A stretch of DNA of 64,000 nucleotides from Rhizomys pruinosus (GCA_009823505.1 VZQC01009601.1:4771538-4835537); one strand, 5' to 3'. Positions 32,041 through 43,672 are shown, numbered from the stretch's first letter. Notes: a model not told the origin generated them from the sequence alone. Made by a program: numbers and translations.

Positions 32041-33179
32041 GGAATCTGTTGTTTGGAATGAGGTCTCAGAGCAAATGGAAATAAAGTACAGTCAGTGGTG
32101 GAAACTTCTGGAACAAGTTAAGGGAAACGACCAAATCCCCAGAAACTCTAATCAAATGGCATCTGCAGCCCTTCAGACTCCTGGAAGCCATGACCAAAAG
32201 GCTTAAGGTCCCCTATGTCATAGCCTCGGCTCTCTGGAAACAGACACAGAGAAGGACTTTGAGGATAAAGGAAACTTGAGAAGCCCATGAAAGGAAGGAG
32301 GGAGGAAAGCAGAACTGGAGACAGGGGGGAATAGAACTGAGAGGCAAACCTCTACTAACCTACAAAAGAACATTCTGGAATGTCCAGAAAAGTCCAATTT
32401 CTGCCTTGAATCAAAATGTTGGGGCATTTGTAAGAGAGACCAGATATGGGCCACCCCAGGAGAGTCTGGCCTTGAGCAAAATGCTCTCAGCAACTGAGGC
32501 TGACCTTGAATGTCTGACAGCTGGAGGCTATGTGCAGATGGCAGGGCTCACAGCTGGGCAGTCCGGCCTTCCTCAAAGGCGAATCTGGGCTGTGATCCTC
32601 CACCTCAGCCACGTCCTGAATTTCTAGGTTTCTAGCACATCTGGACAGATAAATCTTTCTTTTCCTTTGGGCCTTGTTGCCCCTTCTCTGTTCCTCCGGA
32701 GGCTGCTGTGTCTGGAACCCAGCCTGACCTGAGCCCTGCCTGGTGGTTTTGATTTGCTGAATTACCAAGGCCCCCAGGAGGAGAACTCTGTTCTGATTTC
32801 GCCCCTGTGTCCTCCTCCTCCTCACCGGCACAGCCTCCCAGTAACCAGCAACGGGCACAGCTTGCCACGGCAGGAAGCCTGATGCACTGGTCATTAGCTT
32901 TTATTGTGTCACCTGCCAGGACACTGGGCAGCCCAAGACTAGCTACAGTTAAATGGGACAAACCAATCAGGACCACAAAGCAGCCACAGCTTGGCTCATC
33001 AGCTGTGGCGAATGTGGTCGTCACCAGCCTCCAGCTCAGCCGGTTTTCTCCCAACCTTGCTAGTCACCAGCTGTTACTCCATTTACAGCCACACAGCTTC
33101 ACCTCCAGACAATCCAAAGCCTCTGTCACTCTCCTGAGTCTTGTTGGCATAGCATGCGCACTCTCCAGATACATGCCGT

Positions 33180-33182
<3 letters not shown>
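32041..33182. other. Unique sequence, no gene recognised
   Basis: Overlapping frames on both strands near 32487-33250 have no domain, and the downstream end of the plus frame runs into CT repeat. Confidence 0.4.

Positions 33183-33231
<49 letters not shown>
33183..33231. repeat. (CT)n microsatellite
   Basis: About 24 CT units with one interruption. Confidence 0.96.
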
Positions 33232-33949
33232 ATCACTGGAAAGGTACTAACAAGGGACAGAATAGATCCACGGCTACCTGATGCTCAGCTAAACATTTCT
33301 GGCTAACAGCAGACCTGGTTTCCCACTAATGGCTGACCCAAACTCCCAGTTACAGTTATTAAGGCCTCCGCACCTAACCAGCACAACTACTTTCATGCTG
33401 CAAACTATGGCACAAAATGATCAAAGTAACCTGTCTTGGCTCCCTGCAGGAAGCTTAGTCGGAGCTTTCCAGCCCACTCTTGCCTGTAACTTGGGTTAGG
33501 AAGGAGCTGTGGGATTCTGGGGGTGACATCCTAGAGACCTCCTACAGGCCTATTTAGCCCCCATTACATCCGTTCCCTGATATACTTTTCACCTTGGGCA
33601 AATAGCACAAATTTGAATTTTTACTCACTGATCAAATATTTACCCAGTGAGCGGCCAGTCTGGCTGAGCTTGGCTTCTCCAATTCTCCACATTTGTATTC
33701 GATGAATAAACATTTTGTTGTTGGCCATAGCTGAGTAAAGATTAGAACACCCCAGATAGCAACCCAGAATGTTCTTGGTGAAGAAGGGTTCCATTTTGTT
33801 GTCCCCCCAGGGAAGTGATAGGTCTCCCAAACAACTCATCAGAGATTTTTAAACATTATTTGAGAAAGTATGGAAGCTAGTTTCTTCTAAAGAAAAATGA
33901 CAACTCTTTCCTCTTTCTCATACCACCTAACTTCAGAATCTGCTATCTG
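33232..33949. other. Unique sequence, no gene recognised
   Basis: The minus-strand frame at 33621-33839 (72 codons) has varied amino acids, but I find no family match or splice support. Confidence 0.35.
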
Positions 33950-34110
33950 GAAATGTGGGTTCAAGGCTCAGGCCACTATGCCTCATCATCTAAATCAGAG
34001 TAAAGCAAAGCACCTCTGTGAACCAGTTTCTGTATCAGCATAATGGGTACAATCACATAATTCTCATGAGAAGGTTGTTGCAAGGATCAAAAGAAGTATT
34101 CATATTAGTG
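33950..34110 (+). mobile_element. MIR SINE fragment
   Basis: CACCTCTGTGAACCAGTTTC, ATCAGCATAATGGGTACAAT and GAAGGTTGTTGCAAGGATCA follow the MIR core order. Confidence 0.82.
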
Positions 34111-34164
34111 ATAACAAATCTGTAAAATACAAAGCTAAATGTAGACTAGTCTAAAAATAGAAAC

Positions 34165-34602
34165 TACAGCTATTTCAAAACATGACCCCTCCCAAGTCTT
34201 TGATATTCTTCCCACTAAGAATTGGGGTCTGTGTCTCATCCTTTTGACTCTCAGTCGGCTCTTGATGGCTCCAATCCATGCAGTAGGGATTAGATCAAGC
34301 CAGGTGAGTGCTGCGGCAGGCTGAGCAAAGCCACAAAGCTTCCCCCTGGTTCTATCGGAGTACTTGTTATAAGGGACGCACCAGAAAAGTCACTCCTCCG
34401 GAAGACACCGAACATGAGAGTGAAGCAGTAGTCTACCCTCCAGACTTTGGACAATCACCACTTCAGATAGCACGGGAGCAAGAGAACATCCCTGCTGAGC
34501 CAAAGTTCCTGACCCACAGACCCTTCGGTACAATAAAATGGGTGTGGCTTTATGCTGCTAAATTTAGGGTGGTTTGTTTGGCAAAAGAATGACTGAAACC
34601 GA
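34165..34602 (+). mobile_element. MLT1-like MaLR LTR
   Basis: Near-complete decayed LTR: GAATTGGGGTCTGTGTCTC, GAACATGAGAGTGAAGCAG, GTACAATAAAATGGGTGTG and TTTAGGGTGGTTTGTTTGG. The 94-codon plus frame at 34308-34592 is LTR read-through, not a gene. Confidence 0.7.
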
Positions 34603-34830
34603 GGCTGGAGAGATGGCTTAGTGGTTAAGATCATTGGCTGCTCTTGCAAGAGGACTCAGCTTTAGTTCCCAGCACCCACATAGCAGCTAACCATTGGGAA
34701 CTCCAGTTCCAGGGGTTCTGACAGCCTCTTCTGACCACCATGGACACTGCATGATATGGGTGCCCTTACGCAGGCAATAAACTCACACACATTAAAAAAA
34801 CAAATAAATAAAATATGTTTTAAAAACAAT
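34603..34830 (+). mobile_element. B2 SINE, plus strand
   Basis: GAGGCTGGAGAGATGGCTTA, AGTGGTTAAGATCATTGG, CCAGCACCCACATAGCAGC. Tail (CAAATAAATAAAA). Confidence 0.92.
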
Positions 34831-34835
34831 AACTA

Positions 34836-34993
34836 GCCTGGCGTGGTCACGCACGCCTTTAATCCTAGCACTTGGGAGGCAGAGGCAGGTGGATCTTTGT
34901 GAGTTCAAGGCCAGCCTCTTCTACAGAGCAAGTTCCAGGCCAGCTGGGGCTACAGAGAGACCCTGTCTCAAAAAGACAAAAAAAAAAAAAAAA
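34836..34993 (+). mobile_element. B1 SINE, plus strand
   Basis: CCTGGCGTGGTCACGCACGC through GAGACCCTGTCTCAAAAAGA and an A-tail. Confidence 0.95.
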
Positions 34994-35545
34994 CCAATAA
35001 CTCAAACACTACTCATTTTGGTACCTCATTAATACATGTAGGCTTCATGGTCATATGTATCAGTTTGAAAATAAATTTAACCTGAAAAAAAGAGATTCTC
35101 TCTCTTTTTTTAAAAAATTTTTTAGTTCTTGATTCTGTCAAGATACCAAATCCCCCTTCTCTCTTGTTCAGTTTCTTTCTCCTTTCTTGACTCTAAAGAG
35201 ACAGTGAAAGATGGGATTTCTCATGACCCAACTTTGTAGAACCAAAACCTACTCAAAGGTGCATGGAACGATGGAAGACCTTGCCCCCCTCCTCCCTGCC
35301 AAGAGTCCTGCTTCTATCATGGGACAGAGCTGCTAGGTCTCCAAAGGGAAAGGTCATTGCCATGAGTTCTGGCTTCATGTATAAGGTTTACCTGGAAATT
35401 CCTAATTATCCAAGGAATGAAATGGAGGGGTGTCACAGAAAATCACCATGTAGCTCTCTCCTCCCATCCAATACACTCTCCTGGAAGGAAGCTCATAAGA
35501 TCCAGGAAGTGCCCCAAACTTACAAGCTTCATGGGGTTATATAAA
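34994..35545. other. Unique sequence, no gene recognised
   Basis: The plus frame at 35263-35544 has no recognisable domain. Confidence 0.4.
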
Positions 35546-35554
35546 GAAACAATT

Positions 35555-35814
35555 GGGGCTGGAGAGTTAGCCTAGTGGTTAAGAGCACTGACTGCTCTTG
35601 TGGAGGACCAGGGTTCGATCCCCAGCACCCACATGGTGGCTAAGAACTGTCTGTAACTCCAATTCCAGGAGAACTCCAGTTCCAGGGGAATCTGACACCC
35701 TCTTCTGACCTCCAGGGCATTGCATGACACGGGTGCACAAAACTACATGCAGACAGTACATTCATACACATACAAAAATAAAATTTGTAAAAAATAAATA
35801 AATAAAAAATAAAC
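35555..35814 (+). mobile_element. B2 SINE (duplicated subfamily), plus strand
   Basis: TAGTGGTTAAGAGC A box, GGTTCGATCCC B box, and the 17-bp duplication AACTCCAATTCCAGGAG / AACTCCAGTTCCAGGGG. Short target repeat AAACAATT at 35547-35554 and 35815-35822. Confidence 0.95.
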
Positions 35815-35822
35815 AAACAATT

Positions 35823-37634
35823 GCTGAACCTGAGGTAACATTTTGGAGCTACCTGTAAGAGATGTGCATGTCATGAGTTGTCGCCCATGTTGGGACCAGC
35901 TTTTCAGTGACACCTTTGAGGCACACATGCTCCTGGAAGTAATCCCAATAAACTCATTGGTTCACCAAGGTACACTTGGGTGGAATCATTTCTTTCTTCT
36001 GTCATTGTCAGTTCCCGGGAAAAGTCACGCACCAACCACCATCCACAATTGATCTGACTTTGAAATGCAGAGGACTTTGTCCTTGAGGTGGGTCATTCTT
36101 TCCATTTCTGTTTGGGCTTCTACTAAACTAAATAAAAGATGCCCTTTCCACAACCAACAGTACCCAGGAGGAGCTTGGCATGGCCCACAGGAGTGTGATA
36201 AGCATGCCAGTGGTGGCCTGCCAGGTATCTTCAAAATTCAGAAAGTGAGCAGCCTGCACCCGGAAAACAGGTTCCTGACTGCACAGAGCTTTCCAAGTCT
36301 GGATCGCGTTTCCACTTGCCGAGGCACAGCCTCCTAATTCCAGCAGCTTGTGAAACGGCACGTAGGTCCTCCATGACATCAAATCACTCTTTCAACTGAG
36401 CATAATTTTTTGCAATGATGGGCTTGGAAGGGGTTCAGCAACGGTGGGTTTTTTTTTAATGAATCATAAACATGTAGATCAGATTTAGTGTTATGACTGT
36501 GGTGTGCAGAGCATCACTGTTAATTCTTCCTAAGTGCTGACAGCAGGATCAACCCCCAAACAGCACAGGCAAATACACCACGCCAGCCCCGGGGGTGTGG
36601 AGACTGCATAATTACAGGTGACTCAGTAGTCACTACCACCCCCAGAACATCTCGGCCTGTGCGGCGGCACCTCTAATATCCACGGACACCCCCCCATGTG
36701 CCCGACAGCTCAGGAAGGGTAAGTTGGCCCCCATCTTTCCAGCAGAAGGCAGGGAAAGGTCCTCAGCAGCTGGGCAGAGAAGGGCAATGCCCGAGTGCCC
36801 ACTCCTCTGTCCCAGGGCCTGCAGTGCGCAGCAGTCCAGCATCCTGGGAAGGCTGCTCTGAATGAGCTGGAAGGGCAGGAGGCAGAGGGCCCTATGGAAT
36901 ATATACCAGATTTTGCTAAATGCTGAACAAGTCCCCAAGGCTGAGGATCACTCACTATCTCTCTTCAAAGGCTTGAAGTCAAGGCTGGAAGTCAAAATGC
37001 TAGGCCCGGTGCCTGATCACTGATGTGCCCCAGGATTGCCAGGAGGGGGTGGAGCGAAGCAGTTGCTGCAGGGCTGTCTCTGTAGCAATCAATAAAGGTC
37101 TCTAGCTTTCACATTTGGACTTCGCTACTACTTTCCCAACCAATAACTGGAAGGAAAGCTCAACTCTTATGCTGTGTGGAACTCTGCCGGAATCTCCTTC
37201 CCCTCCTCAGCCAGTCCACGAATACTTCATAAGAGGAAGCCATGGCAAGTCTTTGAGTTGGATCAAGGAAGACAAAATGGGCTAGAAGACAGCAGCGTCA
37301 GACCCCAAGGGGACAAAGGTGATTTTAGATCATTCAGTGCAATGGTTTCTTGTCTAGAAATGCCAGTAGCCATGCATTAGTACCCACAAGTGCCTGCTTG
37401 CCCATTTCACAGACTCAGTCCTCCCATCACCTTGCCCAACAGATGAGGAAAGTGAGGTTCAAGGGCAACCTGGTGCTCAAAGGCACTGAACTTCTTGAAT
37501 GTGAAGACATTGGTGATTCTCACCCTTGGCTGCACATGGAACTCAATGGGGACCTTTCAGAAGCCTTCACCCCAGGCAACTGAAGTCTGCATTACTAGGG
37601 CTGAGACAGACACACCAACATTTTTCCTTGACAG
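35823..37634. other. Unique sequence with one MIR fragment
   Basis: A MIR-like fragment (minus strand) lies at about 37400-37480 (CAACAGATGAGGAAAGTGAGG). Short open frames at 36025-36382 and 36633-36955 have no recognisable domain. No gene supported. Confidence 0.4.
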
Positions 37635-37712
37635 GGTGGGGATGCTGGGGATCAAACCAAGGGCCTTACTCATGCTAGACAAGCAGTGTACAACTGAGCT
37701 TTAGATTTCCCG
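37635..37712 (-). mobile_element. ID-like SINE fragment, minus strand
   Basis: GCTGGGGATCAAACCAAGGG, CATGCTAGACAAGCAGTG and CAACTGAGCTTTAGATTTCC. Confidence 0.75.
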
Positions 37713-37727
37713 GGGCTTCTTTTTACT

Positions 37728-37815
37728 CTTTATTTTGAGACAGGGTCTCACTAAAATTGCCCAGACTGGCCTCGAACTTCTTGCCTCGTTGGCCTGTATC
37801 CTTATGCTTGGCTTA
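37728..37815 (-). mobile_element. B1-like fragment, minus strand
   Basis: TTTTGAGACAGGGTCTCACT and GCCCAGACTGGCCTCGAAC. Confidence 0.75.
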
Positions 37816-37825
37816 CATCAGCACA

Positions 37826-38003
37826 TTTCACATTTATTCATCTATTGAGGAGATGCAAGAATGCCATGGCATGCCTGTGGAGATCAGAGGACAACTTTGG
37901 GGAGCTAGTTCTCTCCTTTTACCATGTGGATTCAAGGGACTTAACTCAGATCATCAAGACTAGTAGCAAGTGCCTTTACCCACTGAGCCTTCTCGCTGGC
38001 CCA
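37826..38003 (-). mobile_element. B3-like SINE, minus strand
   Basis: GAGATCAGAGGACAACTTTG, GAGCTAGTTCTCTCCTTTTA and CCCACTGAGCCTTCTCGCTGG. Confidence 0.85.
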
Positions 38004-38504
38004 CAGCAGCACATTTGAAAGCCTGTAAAGAGGTTCCAACATGAGATCAAGGATGAGAATGAATGTGCTGTACCACTTTAGTTCTCTTCACTTCTTTCCA
38101 AAAAATATCCATCGAGTAGATGTGAAACACCAGGCCCCTGAATGGCTAGTGAATAGCTTCTCTTTCTATTACAGGACTTCTCAGGGTGTCATGGGTAGGA
38201 GGGGAATACTCTTCACAGTCATCCACAGTGACAAGGGGTGACATTGACAAGAATGGGCCTTTCAGAGAGGCCAGAGTAGAGTCAGACATTGGGGTACAAT
38301 GCAGGGAACTAAGAAATCTTCCAGCTCTGCTCAGACTCCAGGAACAGTAAAATTTGGTGGCACTTGCTCTAGGTGGGGACATTTTATTCCTAAGGTGGCT
38401 TATATCTCTCTGAGGGGGGAAAGACCTGCACCAAAAAAGACCTGAGCAGAGCCTCGGACCTACAGGGACATCAATAAGCATGAGAGTCACCTGGGGGCAA
38501 CTGC
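38004..38504. other. Unique left flank of the 27-bp array
   Basis: No gene or repeat recognised. It provides an anchor absent from the second array at 56.8 kb. Confidence 0.45.
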
Positions 38505-41246
38505 TATAGGCAGCCATGCACCCAGCACTGCTGTAGACATTGTCCATCCAGCAGTGCTGTAGACATCCATGCACCCAGCACTGCTGTAGACATCCATGCA
38601 TCCAGCACTGCTGTGGCCACCCATGCATCCAGCACTGCTGTAGACATCATCCATCCAGCACTTCTGTAGACATCCATGTATCCAGCACTGCTATAGGTAT
38701 CCATGCACCCAGCACTGCTGTAGACATCCCTGCATCCAGCACTGCTATAGGCATCCATGCATCCAGCACTGCTGTAGGCATCCATGCACCCAGCACTGCT
38801 GTAGACATCCTTGCATCCAGCACTGCTATAGGCATCCATGTATCCAGCACTGCTGTAGACATCGTCCATCCAGCACTGTTGTAGACATCCATGCATCCAG
38901 CACTAGAGTAGACCTCCATCCATCCAGCACTGCTATAGGCATCCATGCATCCATCACTGCTGTAGGCATCCATGCATCCAGCACTGTTGTAGACATACAT
39001 GCATCCAGCACTGCTGTAGACATCCATGCATCCAGCACTGCTGCAGACCCCCGTCCATCCAGCACTGCTGTAGGCATCCATGCATCCAGCACTGTTGTAC
39101 ACATACATATATCCAGCACTGCTGTAGACATCCATGCATCCAGCACTGCTGTAAATATCCATCCATCCAGCACTGTTGTAGACATCCATCCATCCAGCAC
39201 TGCTGTAAATATCCATCCATCCAGCACTGCTGTAGACATCCATGCATCCAGCATGGCTATAGACATCCGTCCATCCAGCACTGCTGTAGGCATCCATACA
39301 TCCAGCGCTACTCTACACATCCACGCATCCAGCACTGCTATAGACATCTGTCCATCCAGCACTGCTGTAGGCATCCATGCATCCAGCACTGCTGTAGGCA
39401 TCCATGCATCCAGCACTGCTGTAGACATCCATGCATCCAGCACTGCTGTAAATATCCATCCATCCAGCACTGTTGTAGACATCCATGCATCCAGCACTGC
39501 TGTAGACATCCATGCATCCAGCACTGCTGTAGACATCCATGCATCCAGCACTGCTGTGGCCATCCATGCATCCAGCACTGCTGTAGACATCCATGCATCC
39601 AGCACTGCTGTGGCCATCCATGCATCCAGCACTGCTGTAGACATCCGTCCATCCAGCACTGCTGTAGACATCCATGCATCCAGCACTGCTGTAGGCATCC
39701 AGCCAGCCAGCACTGCTGTAGACATCCATGCATCCAGCACTCTGTAGACATCCATCCATCCAGCACTGCTGTAGACATCTATGCATCCAGCAGTGCTGTA
39801 GGCATCCATGCATCCACCACTGCTGTGGCCATCCATGCATACAGCACTGCTGTAGACATCCATCCATTCAGCACTGCTGTAGATATATGTCCATCCAGCA
39901 CTGTTATAGACATCCATCCATCTATCACTACTGTAGACATCCATCTATCCAGCACTGCAGTAGACATCTGTCCATCCAGCACTGCAGTAGACATCTGTCC
40001 ATCCAGTACTGCAGTAGACATCCATCCATCCAGCACTGCTGTGTGCATCCATGCATCCAGCAGTGCTGAGGGCATCCATGCATTCTGCACTGCTGTAGGC
40101 ATCTGTCCATCCAGCACTGCTGTAGACATCCATGCATCCAGCACTGCTGTGGACATCCATGCATGCTGCACTGCTGTAGGCATCCATCCATCCAGCACTG
40201 TTTTAAGCATCCATCCATCCAGCACTGTTGTAGACATCCATGCATCCAGCACTGCTGCAACCATCCATCCATCCATCCAGCACTTCAGTAGACATCTGTC
40301 CATCCAGCACTGCTGTAGGCCTCCATGCATCCAGCACTGCAGTAGACATCTATCCATCCAGCACTGCTGTGGGCATCCATGCATCCAGCACTGCTGTAGA
40401 CATCCATGCATTCTACACTGCTGTAGGCCTCCGTCCATCCAGCACTGCTGTACACATCCATACATCCAGCACTGCTGTGGCCATCCTTGAATCCAGCACT
40501 GCTGTAGAAATCCATGCACCCAGCACTGCTGTAGGCATCCATCCAACCAGCACTGCTGTAAGCATCCATCCATCTGGCACTGTTGTAGACATCCATGCAT
40601 CCAGCACTACTATGGCCATCCATCCATCCATCCAGCACTGCTGTAGAGCTCTGTCCATCCAGCACTTCTGTAGACATCCATGCATCCAGCACTGCTGTAG
40701 ACTGTGGCCATCCATCCATCCATCCAGCACTGCTGTAGACATCCATCCATCCAGCACTGCTGTATGCATCTGTCCATCCAGCACTGCTGTAGGCATCCAT
40801 GCATCCAGCACTGCTGTAGACATCCATCCATCCAGCACTGCTGTAGGCATCCATGCATCCAGCACTGCTGTAGACATCCATGCATCCAGCACTGCTATAG
40901 ACATCCATGCATCCAGCACTGCTGTAGACATCCATGCATCCAGCACTGCTGTAGGCATCCATGCATCCTGCACTGCTGTAGACCTCTGTCCATCTAGCAC
41001 TGCTGTAGGCATTCATGCATCCAGCACTGCTGTGGCCATCCAGCCAGCCAGCACTGCTGTAGACATCCATGCATCCAGCACTGCTGTAGACATCCATGCA
41101 TCCAGCACTGCTATAGACATCCATGCATCCAGCACTGCTATAGACATCCATGCATCCAGCACTGCTGTAGGCATCCATGCATCCTGCACTGCTGTGGGCA
41201 TCCGTGCATCCAGCACTGCTGTACACATCCGTCCATCCATCCAGCT
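38505..41246. repeat. 27-bp minisatellite array 1, about 101 units, variant-rich
   Basis: Unit core ATGCATCCAGCACTGCTGTA followed by GACATCC or GGCATCC. Many unit types occur (TAGACATCC, TAGGCATCC, TGGCCATCC, TAAATATCC, CATCCATCCATCC). The length is a multiple of three, so one frame gives a nine-residue DIHASSTAV-like period and the other frames give similar runs on both strands. All are byproducts of the repeat. A (CT)n tract follows at 41336. Confidence 0.98.
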
Positions 41247-41332
41247 TTGGTATGGCCTTCTCCAGAGCAGGTGCCCTCATCTCTACAGTCAGTAGCAGAA
41301 AATGGAAAGAGCTTCCTACTCCTGATGCTAGA

Positions 41333-41335
<3 letters not shown>

Positions 41336-41383
<48 letters not shown>
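41336..41383. repeat. (CT)n microsatellite
   Basis: About 23 pure CT units, 90 bp beyond the 27-bp array. Confidence 0.96.
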
Positions 41384-41386
<3 letters not shown>

Positions 41387-41594
41387 GGAGGCAGTGCTAC
41401 CAATCAATTTTTCTTCAACTGAAGCTATAATATGCCTGGTTTTGCATATTGCAATGAAAGGAATGTCCAGCCTTTATGGTAACTGAGATAGAGTACATTT
41501 TCTCCTGGCAGCCAGCAGAAATGTTTTATACTTAAGACACATTCTTTAGGAGAAACATTAACCCCTCATAACCAGCATCAAAGAAAAAAAGTAT

Positions 41595-41902
41595 TCTTTT
41601 ATTCTCTTATTTGGAGAGCACACATGCCACTGTGCACAGATGGAAGTGGGTTTTCAGGAGTTGATTCTCTCCTTCCACTTTGTTTTTGAGGCAGGGTCTC
41701 TCTTGTTTCTGCTACTACAGTGTTGCTCCAGGCTAGCTGGCATTCAAGCTTCTGGGCTTATGGGTGATTCTCCTCCTCCCAACTCCTTGTAGGAGCACTG
41801 GGATTAGAGATGAGCACCATGTCCCATCTTTTCACATGGATTCAGGGGATGAAACTCAGGTGGTCAAATGCTTTTACCCACTGGGCCATCTCCCTGGCCT
41901 AA
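41595..41902 (-). mobile_element. B4/RSINE-type SINE, minus strand
   Basis: GAGCACACATGCCACTGTGC, TTTTTGAGGCAGGGTCTCTC and CCCACTGGGCCATCTCCCTGG. Confidence 0.82.
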
Positions 41903-42123
41903 AATGTGTTCTTTTAAAGAAATGAACTGACAGGAAAGGTAATACTCAGCCCCTGGAAACAAGACTTATACAAACAAACCAAAATGTACCTGTTTTTCAA
42001 CAAGCCCAAGGGAAGCCACGTTGCATAGCTCCCTGACCCTCAGATGTGTTGACTGGGTCCGTGTAGTCTTGGTGGCCCACTCACTCAGAGCACAGCTGTG
42101 ACTCACTGAAAGATGAGAGGCCT
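41903..42123. other. Unique sequence
   Basis: Nothing recognised. Confidence 0.4.
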
Positions 42124-42236
42124 TCTTTGTTCCTGCATCCCTGCAGCAGGAGCCCCAACCTCTTTGTCCTGCATCCCTGCAGCAGGAGCCCCATCCTCTT
42201 TGTTCCTGCATCCCTGCAGCAGGAAGCCCATCCTCT
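42124..42236. repeat. 37-bp tandem repeat, three units
   Basis: Three near-identical units, each with CTGCATCCCTGCAGCAGG (a PstI palindrome) and GCCCCATCCTCTTTG, starting at about 42126, 42163 and 42200. Confidence 0.9.
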
Positions 42237-42731
42237 CATCCTCCTGGAGCTATTTTCTAGTTTGTTACTGTTTCTTCCTCTGATGCTTCTGCAGCTCTGG
42301 AATAGCAAGGACCTCTCAGTCTAAGCCCAAACCTGAACTCTTGAACTTTTCCCCAATTTGCCCCTCTCTCTCTAGTCCTGATCCAAGCCAGGAGAGTCAA
42401 AATGAAAACAAGAGTAGGAACAGAAGGGATTTTAGAAACATCTAGTGTAACACAGGAGTCCAGGAAATAAGAATAGAAAAGATTCCAGGGCTGGGGAGAT
42501 GGCTCAGCCTGCCGCACAAACATGTGGTCCTGAGTTCAGAGCCAGAGCCCCCATGTCAAATCTGGGTGTGGTGGCACATGTCTGTAACCCCATGTGGTGG
42601 CACATGTCTGTAACCCCAGTCCTGGGGCCTGGGCAACACAGGCAGATCCTGGGAGTTTGCGGTCCAACCAGTCTAGACACTCACTGAGCTGCAGATTCAT
42701 TGAGAGACCCTGTCTCCAAAACTAACATGGA

Positions 42732-42890
42732 ACCAAGCTTGGTGGAGCAGGCCTTTAGTCCCAATGCTCAGGAGGCAGAGGCAGATGGATCTCTGTGAGA
42801 TTGGGGCCAGCCTGGGATGGTCTACATAGTGAGTTCCTGGCCAGCTGAAGGCACATAGTGAGACCTTGTCTAAAGAAAAACCAAAACAAA
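42732..42890 (+). mobile_element. B1 SINE, first of a tandem pair
   Basis: CAAGCTTGGTGGAGCAGGCC through GTGAGACCTTGTCTAAAG; more diverged than its neighbour. Confidence 0.9.
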
Positions 42891-42892
42891 CT

Positions 42893-43050
42893 GGCCAGGC
42901 GTGGTGGCGCACGCCTTTAATCCTAGCACTTGGGAGGCAGAGGCAGGTGGATCTCTGTGAGTTCAAGGCCAGCCTGGTCTACAGAGTGAGTTCCAGGACA
43001 GCTGGGGCTACAGGGAGACCCTGTCTCAAAAAGTCCAAAAACAAAAACCT
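42893..43050 (+). mobile_element. B1 SINE, second of a tandem pair
   Basis: Close to the window's B1 consensus: GGCCAGGCGTGGTGGCGCAC through GGGAGACCCTGTCTCAAAAA. Confidence 0.96.
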
Positions 43051-43165
43051 GAAACTGACAACACCAAGAAACTAACATGGAAAGCACTAGAGAAAGACAC
43101 CAGACGGCATCCTCCAAACTTTACTTGCATGTGTGTACACATGTGTACACTCACACAAAAGAAAC

Positions 43166-43672
43166 AAGAAAGAAGAAAGCAATCGGATGGAAAAGAATCT
43201 GAACACTTGTGTGGTGTGGCACATTGGTGAACTTAACAACTGGAAATGCCTGACTCACTCCAGCTCTCCTTGATTGTTCTAGAAACCTGAGGTTGCTTCA
43301 GTCAAATAATTTCTGGATAAGCAAGGTGTCATAGATCATAGTTTGTTTGTTTCCATTTGTTGAAGTCATCAATTGTTATCTTTCCAGAAACAGGCTACAC
43401 TGCAGTCACTGTCAGAGCTTTCTACCCCTCTCTTGGCTATCCTTGCCTCTGCTGACACAGTTACCTCAAGGGCAACCCCACACACACACCCCACAACAGA
43501 CTCCAAGTTGGAAAGAATAGCTCAACAGCCAAAACCAACAAGGAATGAGGTCTTTGAGTTGTCCTGCCCTTCTTCTTCTTTCTTCCATGACGACAATGAC
43601 CGCCCCCCATTCCACCTGGACTTACGGTAGGGCTGGCTGGGAATAAGATAGTAGATGTTCAAATAAGACTTG
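43166..43672. other. Unique sequence, no gene recognised
   Basis: The plus frame at 43373-43630 (85 codons) has no recognisable domain. Confidence 0.4.

Larger units (their letters stand above)
42488..43165 (+). mobile_element. B4/RSINE-type SINE, plus strand, split by two B1 copies
   Basis: The 5' part is 42488-42731 (GGGCTGGGGAGATGGCTCAG through GAGACCCTGTCTCCAAAAC). The 3' part resumes at about 43068 (GCACTAGAGAAAGACACCAG, CATGTGTGTACACATGTG). AACTAACATGGA occurs at 42720-42731 and again at 43070-43081, bracketing the inserted B1 block. A perfect 26-bp tandem duplication lies inside at 42567-42592 and 42593-42618. Confidence 0.85.

Noticed and set aside
34308..34592. 94-codon plus-strand gene
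   Set aside because: Lies inside sequence with MLT1-like LTR phrasing, so probably a chance frame in a fossil repeat.
38505..41246. CRISPR-like array
   Set aside because: There are no spacers between repeats: units are head-to-tail, in a mammalian context with SINEs all around.
38826..41295. Repeat-protein genes with DIHASSTAV or MDVYSSAGC periods
   Set aside because: The 27-bp unit is a multiple of three and stop-free in several frames on both strands, so these frames are automatic.
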